A stretch of 64,000 nt of DNA from Alopecurus myosuroides (lineage: Eukaryota > Streptophyta > Magnoliopsida > Poales > Poaceae). Location: the NCBI GenBank assembly GCA_028641055.1, contig CM054060.1:61347371-61411370 (forward strand). The letters are read 5' to 3'. Made by a program: the position numbers and the translations under genes. Shown one piece after another: positions 32,979 to 45,053 of the stretch. Position 1 is the stretch's first letter. Each line of letters opens with the position of its first letter. Under the pieces are notes generated by a model. It was not told the origin of the DNA, did not search any database, and saw nothing but the letters and a program-made list of their open reading frames with translations.

Positions 32979-35900
32979 TGTAGCGTTCCCACATTTAAAT
33001 AATGTAGGACACCTGTGTTATTGTGCTAGTCCCTGGATCAATTGCTAGCACCACAGTACAAAATGAAATATCATGCAAATGCATCAAATTCTATTACATC
33101 GCATGATCCAGTCTTTACAAAATAGGATTACAACTTGCATAGTCTTAGAAGACTAGCAGAAAACAAAGAAATACAGCGGAAAACACTGTACAACATTGAG
33201 CCCATCTTCTTCATGTGCCACAGGCAAAACATGTTGGCGATAGTCTCGAGATCCTAAACGAAATCCTCACTCGTCTTGAGAAAATATCTGCAATATGGAA
33301 TATGCAGCCACAAGGGAGTCAATACAATTTAATGTATTGGAAAGTAACACTATGGTGGATATAAATGGCAAGACTAATACTACATGCTTATTGGGCTGAG
33401 TGGAGTTTTGGCTAAGTTTTTCATAAAGCCAGTTTTCTCCTATCTCTTTTGTAAAACAAACTTTTCTTTTCAAATGGGTGGCAACATTGGATTAAGATCC
33501 AAGCACCACAATACTGTTCACTTGGTCAAAATTTTACTTATTGAAATTGGTGATGAGATTCTTCCGTCATTCCTTGTCCAGCTGCTCATAGTTGTCCATA
33601 ACCGGGGACACGGCTAAGATCTTAGTTTGTTGACTCTGCAGAGTTTGTGCACTTTCACCTTCAGACTTAGATCATCCCAAACATCCTATACACCCTGAGT
33701 GCATTAAGGAAAGGAGAAGATTGAGACGAGATCTTTCAGAAGAAATTCCACCACCGTTTGGCTTACCCGTGCCACCTATAATTATGCTACATCTGCTGGT
33801 AAGCCTAGTGAGTTCATTCAACTTAATTGATCAAGACAGAGCCCATATGACTAAAGGCTGCACGGGAAGCTACTAGATTTAGAGGGACATAGTAATCTCT
33901 TTGTTCCTGGGTGACCATCCTCAAGTGACAACCTCAAGTGGAATAACCCTTAATCAAGGGCCCTGAGGCAACACTCAACATAAACCAGTCTTACCACTTC
34001 CACCCAGGTGGTTCATTCATTGGTTATACTTAGAGTTTTTCCTCAACATCTAGTAAAACAAATTTTGTAGCATGGCAAAGCATCTAAAAGTACCAAGGCA
34101 TCAAAATAACAAGGTATAAGGATGGCTACACACTACTAGGATATAGCATAGCATAATATAACTTACTAAAATTTCCTATCATGCATACTACTAAAAATCA
34201 ACTAATGCATATAGAAAATAATGGGTAGTTGATGGTGTGTTACTTGCCTTGTTGAAGTTGGTGAAGATATCACACTCTCTTCACAAAATATCGTTGCTCT
34301 CCGTACAATCTATTCATTGACAACACAAAAACCAAATAAACAAGCATCCTAACAAACAAACATACAAGTGTAGAAAACATACAGAGCAACTAACGTATCA
34401 AAAGGGGTTTAACCAAGTTGGTTAGGACAAGGTCTAGGTTTGAGTTGAAAAATTCATTCTCTAATGGTCTCATACTTGGTAAGGAAATTCCAATGGTTTA
34501 CTTGGGAAGGGCTAGGTTGAGCTTGATGTGATCTAACTTTATTATAACCATACTTGTCAAGGAAGTTCCAAGAGTTCACTTAGAATAAACATATTACTTC
34601 TTCAACTAAAGTAATACATGCAAACACTTGGTCATATTCACCTTCAAAAATATTTGAGTGACTATGTTAGTATTTTCCATTGTGGTTAGGGTAGGTCTAC
34701 TAACTTCATCATCCAAGGGAAAATATTACTAAGTCTTGGGTTTTCCATTTGGGTCAATGGTTGGACAAAAATAACTTGTTATTCTTTAACTTGTATGGAT
34801 TGCTTCTAGACCTCATGTGATTGCCTTCTTGAAGATCATCTTCATGCTTCTATTGTAGTCTTGTTCCTTGGATGGATTCTTCTCTTGGTCTTGATAAATT
34901 CTTCAGGGCTTTAATTCACTAATTGGTTTGGGTATGGGATGGGGACAAATACCACTAAGTCAAATTGGAAAGAAAATAAGAAGAAAGATAGAAAGAGAGA
35001 GGGAGATGTTTTCTTCTAAATTTCTTCACACTTGTAATTCTTGAGTTTTGTTCTAGGTGTGGAGTACAAGTCTTTTCTTCAAAACTTCTTCATTGATCTT
35101 CCTTGTATCTCTTCATGTTTCCACTAAGTTTAGAATGAAGTTTTCTTCTTGTGCTTGTGTCTTGATCTCCATTTTGCTAACTTGATGATTTCTTGAAGCA
35201 AGAATAGGGGAATGGAGAAGTAGATAGAAAGCAAAGGTACTAGGGTCTAGGGTTTACCACTTGGTCTTGTATGTGATTTACACATACTATATACTTGGTC
35301 TTGGCTCCAAAATAGCCATAACAACAAAGGTAAACAATGATAGAAACAACTCTAATACTTAACCAACTAGGTGGACTACTATGATGGAAGTTTGGCTAAA
35401 ATTACATGGTCATGGTCCAAGAGTGTCCAAAATGGTTGGGCAAGGTTGTTTCTGGACCAAGGTTATCAAATGGAGCAATTTTGCAAAAGAAACTATATTG
35501 AAAATATTTATAGAAATTAATCTATGTCAAAAATACTCAAATAGACAACTTAATTCTAAATTCAATTTTAATTTGTTCAAATATTATTTTGGGACAGAGG
35601 ATATGAAAGTACACATCCTAAGGTTTCCAATTATATTTTATTTACAATTTTTGGATTTGTAGAATTTGAATTATGCCAAATTTCATCAAACAAGCATATT
35701 TAAAATTGAACAATTTTAAGTTTGTCAAATTTGAATTTGGCCAGTGCCAAAAGTTTCTAGATGTCAAGGGCTTTTCAAAAAGTCCAAGATTGCTAAAATT
35801 GGCCAAGTGGTTGAAAAGATATGATGTTTCTAAGTTCTAGGGACTAATCTGCAAAATCTAATTTTCATTTTCTATTCCGGAAGAAAAACAGAAAATGGGT

Positions 35901-37821
35901 TGTTATTTGCTGCGCTGGGCGACAGATAACAGCTGGGCCTGGGCCGGTTATGCGCTGCTCGAGCGGCAAATAAGGAACTTAACGCGCGCTGACTGGGCAG
36001 ACAGGTGGCGCTACGCTACTGGCCCGTACCGGTTCGTTAAGTGATCTAACAGGGGCCATAGGATCCAGATCTAACGGCCGAGGTTCAAAGAAACTCACTG
36101 GACGGCGGGATCTCGCCGGGAAATGGCTGTGCGGTGGCCGGCGTTCACGGCGTGGACGGCGGCGACGCTCCAGTGGCTTCCGAGGCTAGGTGAGGGCACC
36201 GGGAGGCTCGGTGAAGCACGACGGAAACGATGGTGAGCACGAGAAGGCTCCACGGGCTCAAAAACAATGGCGGCGAGGAGATCCCGAGATGGCCGTGCGG
36301 GTTACGGCTCCGGCGAGCTCCCAGCTCACGGAAATGATGGTAAGCACGAGAAGGCTCCACGGGCTCAAAAACAATGGCGGCGAGGAGATCCCGAGATGGC
36401 CGTGCGGGTTACGGCTCCGGCGAGCTCCCAGCTCGTCTTTTGCGGCGAGAGAAATTGAGAGAAAGGGCTGATAAGAAGAGCCAGACAGGGGGGAATCGAA
36501 TGGACCAAAAAGGGGCGACAATCTCTTCCTACCTTCGTCGGAATCGAGCAAACACGGCGGCGGAAGTTTCTGTCTCCGGCGAGCTATTGCGGTGGTCTAC
36601 GGGCATAAAAAGGAGAGGGAGGAGAGGGGAAATGGAGAGGAGGGAGGGGGCTTTAACGGGGAGGAAATGGGGCATCAAATGGGGCCTTCATTCGGGCGTA
36701 ATCACGGCGAGGAATCAATGGCCGAAACGGCCGTTTCCTTCCATAACAGAGATTGAAGACGATGATGTCATCATGACGTCATTAAAAAATTTCTTTTATT
36801 CATGTTTAATTGTTTTAATTATATCTTCTGTTTTATAAATCTAGTTAACATGAAACAAATTTCTAAATTCCTAAAATTTCAATTGCTTTCCAACAATATC
36901 ATTTTTGAAAACAAAACAACATATTTTATTTTTGAATTTTGGAAATTTGAAATAATTCCTTAATAGTCTCTTAATGTGATTTTTAATTTAAAATTTTATA
37001 AAACATAGTTATTGGCCAATTAAAATTTCAGTGGTATTATAAATGTTGAAAACATATTTTTGAATGTCATTTAATCTTGTTTTCACAATTTTATGTTTTG
37101 AAAAATAAGTAAAACACTAATAATACTTTAAGGCCATTTTTTAAAATTTAGTAAATAATAAATTGATGTTATTGTCTAAATAAAATTTCAGAGACATTTT
37201 ACATGTCATATATTATCTTTGGAGAGACATTTTAAAACTATTTTCACATTTTATAATTTTAGGACATGAAGGATTTACTAATAGTAACTTAATGTTATTT
37301 AATTAGTTCATATCAATTAATTAATATTGTTGATCAATAAATTTTAGAATAAAACCACAAGTCATGATATTGTTTTCAAAACCCTTTTATTTTCCAAACA
37401 ATGCATTTTATTTTCACACCTTCATGTTTAAAACTTGGAATAACAACTAAAAGTTATTACTAACAATTTTATTCTCATCAAATACCTTTGGGGCTTAGAA
37501 CTTTATTAAGGGTTATAAATCTTTGATTTTTGTTGCCCTAAAATATCTTCAAAGTAATATTGGAGTTGTAAATATTTTGGGTAAAGGTTTGTTGATAAAA
37601 ACATATTCCCTTTATATAAAGAAAATTATTTTTTTGAATGGGATTTTAGGGTTTATGGAATAGAGGTATAATTGGGTTGGTAAAATTCAATTTCATTGAA
37701 TGTGTATTGTTTACTTTTGTTTCTTGCTTCTCATTTGGTTTTTGGTGACTTGCATAACATGAAAACAAAAAGTTTCAAATTTTTGTGATTTTTGAGTTTT
37801 CCAAAAATCAGGGATGTTACA
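32979..37821 (-). repeat. 5' LTR of the LARD
   Basis: On the minus strand it starts TGTAACATCCCTGATTTTTG at 37821 and ends GGGAACGCTACA at 32979. It carries the 107-bp duplication at about 36222-36435. Confidence 0.92.
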
Positions 37822-37826
37822 TAGAT
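37822..37826 (+). repeat. Right target duplication TAGAT of the LARD
   Basis: Matches 26279-26283 exactly. Confidence 0.9.
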
Positions 37827-38038
37827 TCATTAAAAGTTTTGCTTCTTTCTTCTTATTTTTTTATGCATTACATGTTGATATCAAATATATATCACAACTT
37901 TACTTCATTTGATCCTAGTTTACATGCTCTGCTTTACATATTATGATCAAGATTGTGTGGTAGCATGTCACCTCAGAAATTATTTTGTTTTATTGTTTAC
38001 CTACTCGAGGACGAGTAGGAACTAAGCTTGAGGATTCT
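37827..38038 (+). other. 3' internal end before the second array LTR
   Basis: Continues the sequence interrupted at 26283. Ends with CTACTCGAGGACGAGTAGGA and a purine-rich AACTAAGCTTGAGGATTCT before the LTR. Confidence 0.65.
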
Positions 38039-39627
38039 TGATACGTCTCCAACGTATCTATAATTTCTGATGTTCCATGTTGATATTATGTCAATTGCTA
38101 CATGTTTTGTCCCTTCTTTATAGCATTTTACACGTTTTCCGGGACTAACTTATTAACAAGATGCCAAGTGTCAGTTCCATGTTTTCTACTGTTTTTTATT
38201 TCAGAAAAGTTGTTCTGTAAATATTCTCAGAATTGGACCCCACGAATCTCGAAGTTCCTATTTTCCCCCGAAGCATCCAGAAGTCCGAAGAGGAGTCAAA
38301 GACAGGCACCAGGGGGCCCTCACCATAGCCAGGCGCGGCCCCCCTTGGCCGCGCCTGGGGGTGGTGAGGCCACCCTGGTGGCCCACCGACGTCGCCCTTT
38401 TGCCTATTTATTCCCCTCCGAAGGAAAACCCTACGTACCTGGTAAAAAAATCCTCGAAAAGTTCCACAGCCGCCGTCGTCGTCAACCCTAGATCAGGGGG
38501 GTTCTGAAGCTGTCTCCCAGCACCCTTTTGGAGAGGAGATCATCACCGGAGGCCTCTTCATCACCATGCCTGCCTCCAGAGTGATGCGTGAGTAGTTCAT
38601 CCTTGGACTATGGGTCCATAGCAGTAGCTAGATGGTTGTCTTCTCCTCCTATGTCTCAATGTTTAGATCTCGTGAGCTGCCTAACATGATCGAGATTGTT
38701 CTTATGTAATTCTATGTGTTGTGTTTGTTGGGATCTGATGAATATTGAACTTATGTCAAGTTGATTATAGTATTTATTGCATATGTTATTTGTGATCTTG
38801 CATGCTTTGTTTGTTGCTAGTGGTTGCTCTGGCCAAGTAGTTGCTAGTGACTCCAAGAGGGAATATTTATGCTCGATAGTTGGGTTCATGCCTCCTTTTC
38901 GCCTGTGCTCGAGTGACAGAAACGTGACGGGGGAGGATGTGGTGTTGCCACTAGGGAGAAAACAGCGGTGTGAGTGCTCGCGTGCACAATCATTGCTTAC
39001 ATTACACACATTGCTTAATGCGACTATCTGTTGTTTGCAACTTAATACCTAAGGGGGTTCGGATGATAACCTCAGGGTGGATTATTCGTCAGAGATGTAG
39101 TTGGATTACGGTCTATGTATATTGTTGTAATCCCCGCACTAAATATCATAGTAGTCATCATGTCATGAATGTGCACTACGGTGCAACCTCTATTTGTCAA
39201 TTGCCCACCTGTAATTTATTCACCCAGCATGCTATCTTTTATGAAGAGACACCACTAGTGAACCTATGAACCCCGAACCATTTTCCTACACTGTTAAACA
39301 AACCACTACAATTCCCTGCTTTCTTTACTTACTGCAAGCATACACCATTTTCCACACTATATGTCTAATCCTTGTTTTCAGCAAGACCGGTGAGATTGAC
39401 AACCTCACTGTACCGCTGGGACAAAGTATTTTGGTTGTGTTGTGTGAAGGTTCCGCGTTGTTGCTGACACCGGTGAGGCACCATCACCACCGTCAGTGGC
39501 ATCAATCTTCCGAAGATCCTCTTTCTCCTATTGGATTGATAACCTTGGTTCTTAACTGGGGGAATTCTTACCACTGTACTCATCACACCCTCCTCTTGGG
39601 GTTCCCAACACGCCATCACAAGCAACA
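38039..39627 (+). repeat. Second array LTR
   Basis: Starts TGATACGTCTCCAACGTATC; the end is set at about 39618-39627, before AGAGTTTCTGGCGCC. It is a variant of the LTR at 57533-59101, and its last 500 bp match 22175-22675. Confidence 0.75.
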
Positions 39628-39635
39628 AGAGTTTC

Positions 39636-39736
39636 TGGCGCCATTGCCGGGGACTTAAATTCATCATCATCAAGAAGTCTCCCCGTCAAGGCACCATCAA
39701 GGCGTAGCAAAGAATTTCTAGCGTCGTTGCAGGGGA
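39636..39736 (+). repeat. Duplicated primer-binding site after the second array LTR
   Basis: TGGCGCCATTGCCGGGGA at 39636-39653 and a degraded copy TAGCGTCGTTGCAGGGGA at 39719-39736, spaced 83 bp. The position of the expected third copy is cut off by the joint at about 39790. Confidence 0.75.
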
Positions 39737-39794
39737 ACAAAACAAACATACATAAAAACACTTCCTCCCGCAACGGTCGCCATCCCTAGAAACA

Positions 39795-42003
39795 ATGTGC
39801 TAGACATTTTATTTTATTAATACAGGTATTAAAAGTTTGACACTCCTGCCATCCATCTTACAGAAACCATGGCTAACTGAATCCTCAGGTGCCTGCCAAC
39901 AATCACATACCATGGAGGAGTGTCTATATTTTGGGAGATGTATTCTAGTGTCAGCGAATGGTAAAAAGAAAATACATTACGTCACAAGCCAACTAGATTT
40001 CACAAGAGAGGATCCCATGTGAAGGACACAACTGGTGTAGAAGGTCATCCCTCTTTCTCTTTTGTTTACACAATTATGCTTTGACTGATAAATCAGGGGC
40101 AAAAATAGTGAAGAGAGTTTGTGTGTATTAATTTGGGGCTGGGCACCCCGCTGCCAGCTCTTCTATCAATTGGATAAGTGAATGAAGCCACTAGTCCAGG
40201 GTGTGAAATCCAATCAACAAGTGAGATAAAGATTCTCTATTTAGTTCCTCATAAGCAAAAAACAGCAACACAAAGCAGGAATAATTTTGAAGGTTTTAAA
40301 GGTAACACATGAGAAATTTACTTAGAGTGGCGACTAATTACCACATACAGGTGGAGGGTAGCAAAAGACTGGGAGTTGGATTTAGAGAGTAGACACAATG
40401 CAAAAACTTTGGTTTTAGGGAGTTGGATTGCACGAGTAGAATTTCATACTCAGTACAGGTGGAGGCTAGCAAAAGACAGGGAGGGACAAATCAAGAGAGC
40501 ATAAGAGCCATAATCATGCATAGCGACATAAACATCATTAATCAAAGCATAAGTGGTACCACAAATAATAAAACTAAATGATCATATCGGCTATTAGTGA
40601 CTGGTTAATAGTCATAAACATGGTGTGAGCATGCGCCAAGTCAACCAAATAAAACATTCAAAGAAGAATACCGCAAATTTATGCTTCAATATGACAAGTA
40701 CAACTCATGATTCTTTCAATGGCACATTAAACACTCTCAGTTATTTGATTCTAATCATGCTAATAAATAAACACAAGGATTTAAAACTAAAATAACATCT
40801 AGCATGGTATGAAAAAGTTCTAGCCACAGTCTATACAAGCTTCTACTTGCACTGTTAAAAATTCTACTTCAAGCAGCAGTTTCTTTTCCCAACAAGCACC
40901 ATACAAAATATGTTTTAACAAGAATTCTCTACATGATACAGCAAGAAAACATGAGATTACTCACATAACACTACTAAAACTAACATCTCTGAATAAGATA
41001 TGCAATGAAAACAAGAGTTGAACAGGAATTTTCGCAGTAACTAGAAGCAAAACTAAGAATGCTAGCATAACAAGTATTCAAACGAAAAAGCGGAGCGTGG
41101 CTCTCTCCCAAAAAAGCATGCTAGGTCCAATGATATTATTTCATCAAGGAAAACAATAAAAACAAAGGAAAACAAAATAAAAACAAACAGACGCTCCAAA
41201 TAAACTTCTTATGATGTGACCGAATAAAAATATGGTTTCACGAGAAGTGACCTGATAGATAGTTGATGAAGAAGGGGATGCCTTGATAATACCCAAGCTT
41301 AGATGCTTGAGTCTTATAAAACTATGCTTGGATAAACCACGGGGGCATCCCCAATCTTTGACCTTGCACTCTTCTTGATCACATATATCACCTCTTCTCT
41401 TGACACTTGAAAACTTCCTTCACACCATACTCAAACAGTAATTTGCATTAGAGGGTTAGTGCAACAAATAAAAATCCATGGGTTTTATATGTAACAATTT
41501 CTATTGATACTTTTATACATGATCAACAGCCACTTATGTTTCGTGAAGCAAATAAATCCACTTGACATCGCAAAAGAGCCAATGCAAAAAATATTGCAAA
41601 ATCTGTCAAAAGCAGAATAGTCTGTAAAGACGAATTTTTTCAAGGCACTTAAGTTGCTCAAATAGAAAAACCTAGAGAACTAAAAAGTTGGTTAATTAGC
41701 AGGGGAATAAGCACAAAAAGTTTCATGTCATTCTGATCGTCCAGGATTTTTCACGATTTTTTTCGGTGGACAGCAGAATTCTGTTTTCTGTGCAGAAATC
41801 CGATAACCAACTCCAACTCTCGTCAGAAACTTTACTTGGCACTACTAAAACATGAAAATAAAGATACAAAGGAGTTTCTACAGAAGTATACAACCCCTTG
41901 ACTCAAACAAAACAGAGAAAAACAAATCAAAAATAAAACCATGGGTTATCTCCCAAGAAGTGCTTTTCTTTAACGCCTTTTAGCTAGGCCCAGAAAAATG
42001 GAA
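39795..42003 (-). other. 3' noncoding region of the gag-protease element
   Basis: Holds the shared landmarks in minus orientation, including GCATGCGCCAAGTCAACC near 40631, GACGCTCCAAATAAA near 41190 and TTTAACGCCTTTTAGCTAGG near 41971. There is no coding sequence. Confidence 0.65.
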
Positions 42004-43660
42004 TCAAGTATTTTCGAGTGAAGAAGCATACAAATTGTACTTTGTTCGAATAACGGAATCAAAAGGAAACTTAATTATCTTTCTAGGAAAGTTTTCCATA
42101 CCTTTCTTGAGTGGGAACTGAAATTTAATATTCCCCTCTTTCATATCAATAATAGCACCAACAGTTCTAAGAAAAGATCTTCCCAAAACAATTGGACAAG
42201 AAGCATTGCATTCAATATTCAAGACAAAAATATCAACTGGGACAAGATTATTATTAACCATGATAAGAACATCATCAAATCTCCCCAAAGGTTTCTTTCT
42301 AACATTATCAATAAGACTAATATCCAAATAACAAGGTTCCGATGGTGGTAAATCAAGAATATCGTAAAGTTTCTTGGGCATAACAGAGATACTAGCACCA
42401 AGATCACATAGAGCATTGCAATAAAAATCATTCACTTTCATTTTAATAATAGGTTCCCACCCATCATCTAGCTTCCTAGGGATAGAGGCTTCACATCTTA
42501 ATTCATCCTCTCTAATTTTCATGAGAGCATTTGTAATATGTTTTGTGAAAGCCATATTCATAGCACTAGCATTAGGAAAAACAGCAAGATTTTGTAAGAA
42601 CTTAATCACTTCAGTTATGTTGCACTCATAAAAGTTAAGATCAATTTTAGCAAAGGTAATGGGACAATTGTCTCCCATGTTTCTAAAAATTTCAGCACTG
42701 TTATCAGGAGCATTTTTAGCAGATTCAGGCAATTTTGCATTTTTAATAGCAGAAGTGGGAGTGTTTCCAACACCAATTACTTTAGCATTGATAGTAGAAG
42801 GTTTTATAGCATGAGAATCTTTAGTTTTACTAGTGGTGGTAATGGTGCAAACATTAGCTATATTATTCTTTCTAGCTATTTCGTCTTCTTTTTCCCATCT
42901 AGCATGCAGTTCAACTAACATTCTAACATTATCATTAATTCGAATTTGGATGGCATTTGTAGTAGAAAAAGGGTTCTCATCTATCGTTTCAGTTTTAGCA
43001 GTCATTCTATTAATCAAAGAAGATTGTGCTTCATACATGGATGAAATAGAAGTTTCGCCATGAGCAATTTTAGCCTGCAAACCATATATTTCTCTATTTA
43101 AACTCTCAAGTTGATAACTAGTATTTTTAAGCATGTTATATTGTTCTTCCATGGTCTTAGTAAATAGTTTATTTTGCTCATTTTTCTTTTGCATAAAGTT
43201 TTTAGTGTCCCTTTCAACTTCTGAAATTCTTTCATTGGTCATTCCAGTTCTATCATTATAACCACTATTAATGGGATATGGCCTATAATTGTTACTACCA
43301 AAATTATTTCTATAAGCATTGTTGTTGAAATTATTATTTTTAATGAAGTTCACATCAATATGCTCTTCTTGAGAAACCAAAGAGGCTAAGGGAACATTGT
43401 TTGGATCAACTGGAGCATGGCCATTCACAAGCATAGACATAATAGCATCAACTCTATCACTCAAAGAGGAGGTTTCTTCAACAAAATTTACCTTATTACC
43501 AGTTGTAGCTCTCTCATTATGCCATTCAGAATAATTTACAATCATATTATCAAGAAGCTTTGTTGCTGCCCCTAAGGTCATGGACATAAAGGTTCCTCCA
43601 GAAGCTGAATCCAGAAGGTTTCTTGAAGAAAAATTCAGTCATGCATACAAAGTTTGGATG
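42004..43660 (-). pseudogene. gag C-terminal part and aspartic protease of the gag-protease element
   Basis: This continues the gag begun at 57337. After removal of the 43666-56831 insertion the junction reads TTWMIIQTLYA in frame. One in-frame TGA then follows, just before LNFSSRNLLDSASGGTFM. From MSMTLGAATKLLDNMIVNYS the frame is open for 527 codons. The middle is Asn-rich and coiled-coil-like, without a zinc knuckle. The retropepsin-like active site is FYCNALCDLGASISVMPKKL, with the flap/C-terminal part CPIVLGRSFLRTVGAIIDMK. The protein ends ASSLENT at 42004. The DLGASISVMP form fits Athila-type proteases. With gag broken by an insertion and a stop, it is dead as a gene. Confidence 0.85.
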
Positions 43661-43665
43661 ATCAT
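43661..43665 (+). repeat. Left target duplication ATCAT
   Basis: Directly precedes the LTR edge at 43666 and matches 56832-56836. Confidence 0.92.
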
Positions 43666-45053
43666 TGATGACCCACATGTATAGGGGATCGCAACAGTCT
43701 TCGAGGGAAGTAAAACCCAAATTTATTGATTCGACACAAGGGGATCCAAAGAGAGCCTTAACAAGTGAGTTTTCAATTCACCTGCACCTGAAAGTGGACT
43801 TGTTCGCAATGGTTTATCAGTAGTAACAGTTTTATAGTAGTAGCAGTAATGAAATAATAGCAGCAGTGAAATGAAAAATGCAGTTGTAGTGTTTGAAGTA
43901 AACAACGGGATTAAATACTGTAGGCACAGGGATAGATGAACGGGTGTTGCATGGATAAGATAGTTCATATAATAATCAAGACATGGGCATTGCAGATAAA
44001 TAAGGTAAAGCATCCAAGAACTAAGTAACCATAGGCATGTGTTCCGTAAATAGTCGTATGTGCTCGCAATGAGAACTTGCACAACATCTTTTGTCCTACC
44101 AGCCCGTTTTCAGCGGGGCCTCAAGGGAACTACTGGTAATTAAGGTGTTTCTTTTAATAGAACACCGGAGCAAAGCATCAACACTCCGTGAATACATGTA
44201 ATCCTCACATCACAGCCATCCCCTCCGGTTGTCCCAATTTCTGTCACTTCAGGGCCTCGGGTTCCGGACAACGATATGTGTAAACAACTTGCAGGTATGA
44301 TCAAGAAACAATAATTATCATCATGATTCAATAACATGTTCAGATCTGAGATCATGGCACTCGGGACCAAAGTGGCAAGCATTAAGCATAACAAGCTGCA
44401 ACAATGTCAATAGCACTAATAGAGGATACTAGGCATTATGCCCTAACAATCACGACATTATTACATGAACAATCTCATCCAATCCCTACCATCCCCTTCA
44501 ACCTACAGCGGGGGTATTACTCACACATGGATGGGGGAACATGGATGGTCTATGGAGAGGCGTTGGGGATGATGATGGCGATGATCTCCTCCAATTCCCC
44601 GTCCCGGCAGGGTGCCAGAACAGAGTTTCTGAACCCCGAAAAAGGATTCGCGATGGCGGCAGAGCTACGGACTTCTTTCTGGAAAACTATCAAACCCCCT
44701 CGGGTTTTAGGGTTGAAGGCCATATATAGTCGAAAGGAGAGCCCGATGGGGTCTCTGGGTGGCCCACACCACCAGGTGGCGCGGCCTAGGGGGGCGCGCC
44801 AGGAGGTGGTGTGGCCCCCTATGGCTCTTCTCTTGGCCCCCTTCTGGCTCCCGGGGTCTTTCGGCGTTTTAAGACCAATGGGGTCTTTTCTGGGCAATTT
44901 CCCGAAAGTTGATTTTCCTGCACAAAAACGGGACACCAAGGTAATTCTACTGAAAATAGCGTTAATACGTGTTAGTTGCATCCAAAACACACAAGTTTAG
45001 AGGAAAACAATATGAAAAGTGTTTGGAAAAGGAGATATGTTTTCGACGTATCA
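43666..45053 (-). repeat. 3' LTR of the Athila-like element
   Basis: On the minus strand starts TGATACGTCGAAAACATATC and ends GTGGGTCATCA; 1388 bp. Nearly the same length as its partner at 55440-56831, with clear divergence (several percent by eye). Confidence 0.9.

Larger units (their letters stand above)
26284..37821 (-). mobile_element. Complete LARD-like retrotransposon with 4.8-kb LTRs
   Basis: The element is 11,538 bp, with two nearly identical LTRs of 4848 and 4843 bp around only 1847 bp of internal DNA. The minus strand gives a primer-binding site TGGTATCAGAGC (32964-32975, initiator tRNA-Met type) three bases from the LTR at 32979. It also gives a polypurine-like TTCTTTTAAGGGTGGTAGTC next to the LTR at 31131. 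The direct repeat TAGAT flanks both sides. I counted roughly 30-35 substitutions and a few indels between the LTRs (about 0.7 percent). The layout matches the LARD class first described in barley (Sukkula-type), which needs proteins from other elements. The insertion point lies in the 3' internal region of the plus-strand array. Confidence 0.92.
19834..39790 (+). mobile_element. Plus-strand tandem LTR array (internal-LTR-internal-LTR-internal)
   Basis: Order: a 3' internal end (19834-20772), an LTR (20773-22675), a primer-binding region and internal sequence (22676-26283, then 37827-38038 after removal of the nested LARD), a second LTR (38039-39627), and again a primer-binding region (39628-39790) before an inverted joint. 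Both LTRs are preceded by the same 3' internal words (CTACTCGAGGACGAGTAGGA) and both are followed by primer-binding sites. This is the head-to-tail layout expected from unequal recombination between LTRs. No polymerase genes are present. Confidence 0.65.

Noticed and set aside
36374..36838. 154-codon plus-strand frame in the LARD 5' LTR
   Set aside because: It lies in the LTR on the strand opposite to the element, contains the tandem 107-bp repeat, and is broken in the otherwise nearly identical other LTR.
44404..45000. 198-codon plus-strand frame in the 3' LTR of the Athila-like element, and the related frame at 56244-56690
   Set aside because: Both are LTR sequence read against the element's orientation.
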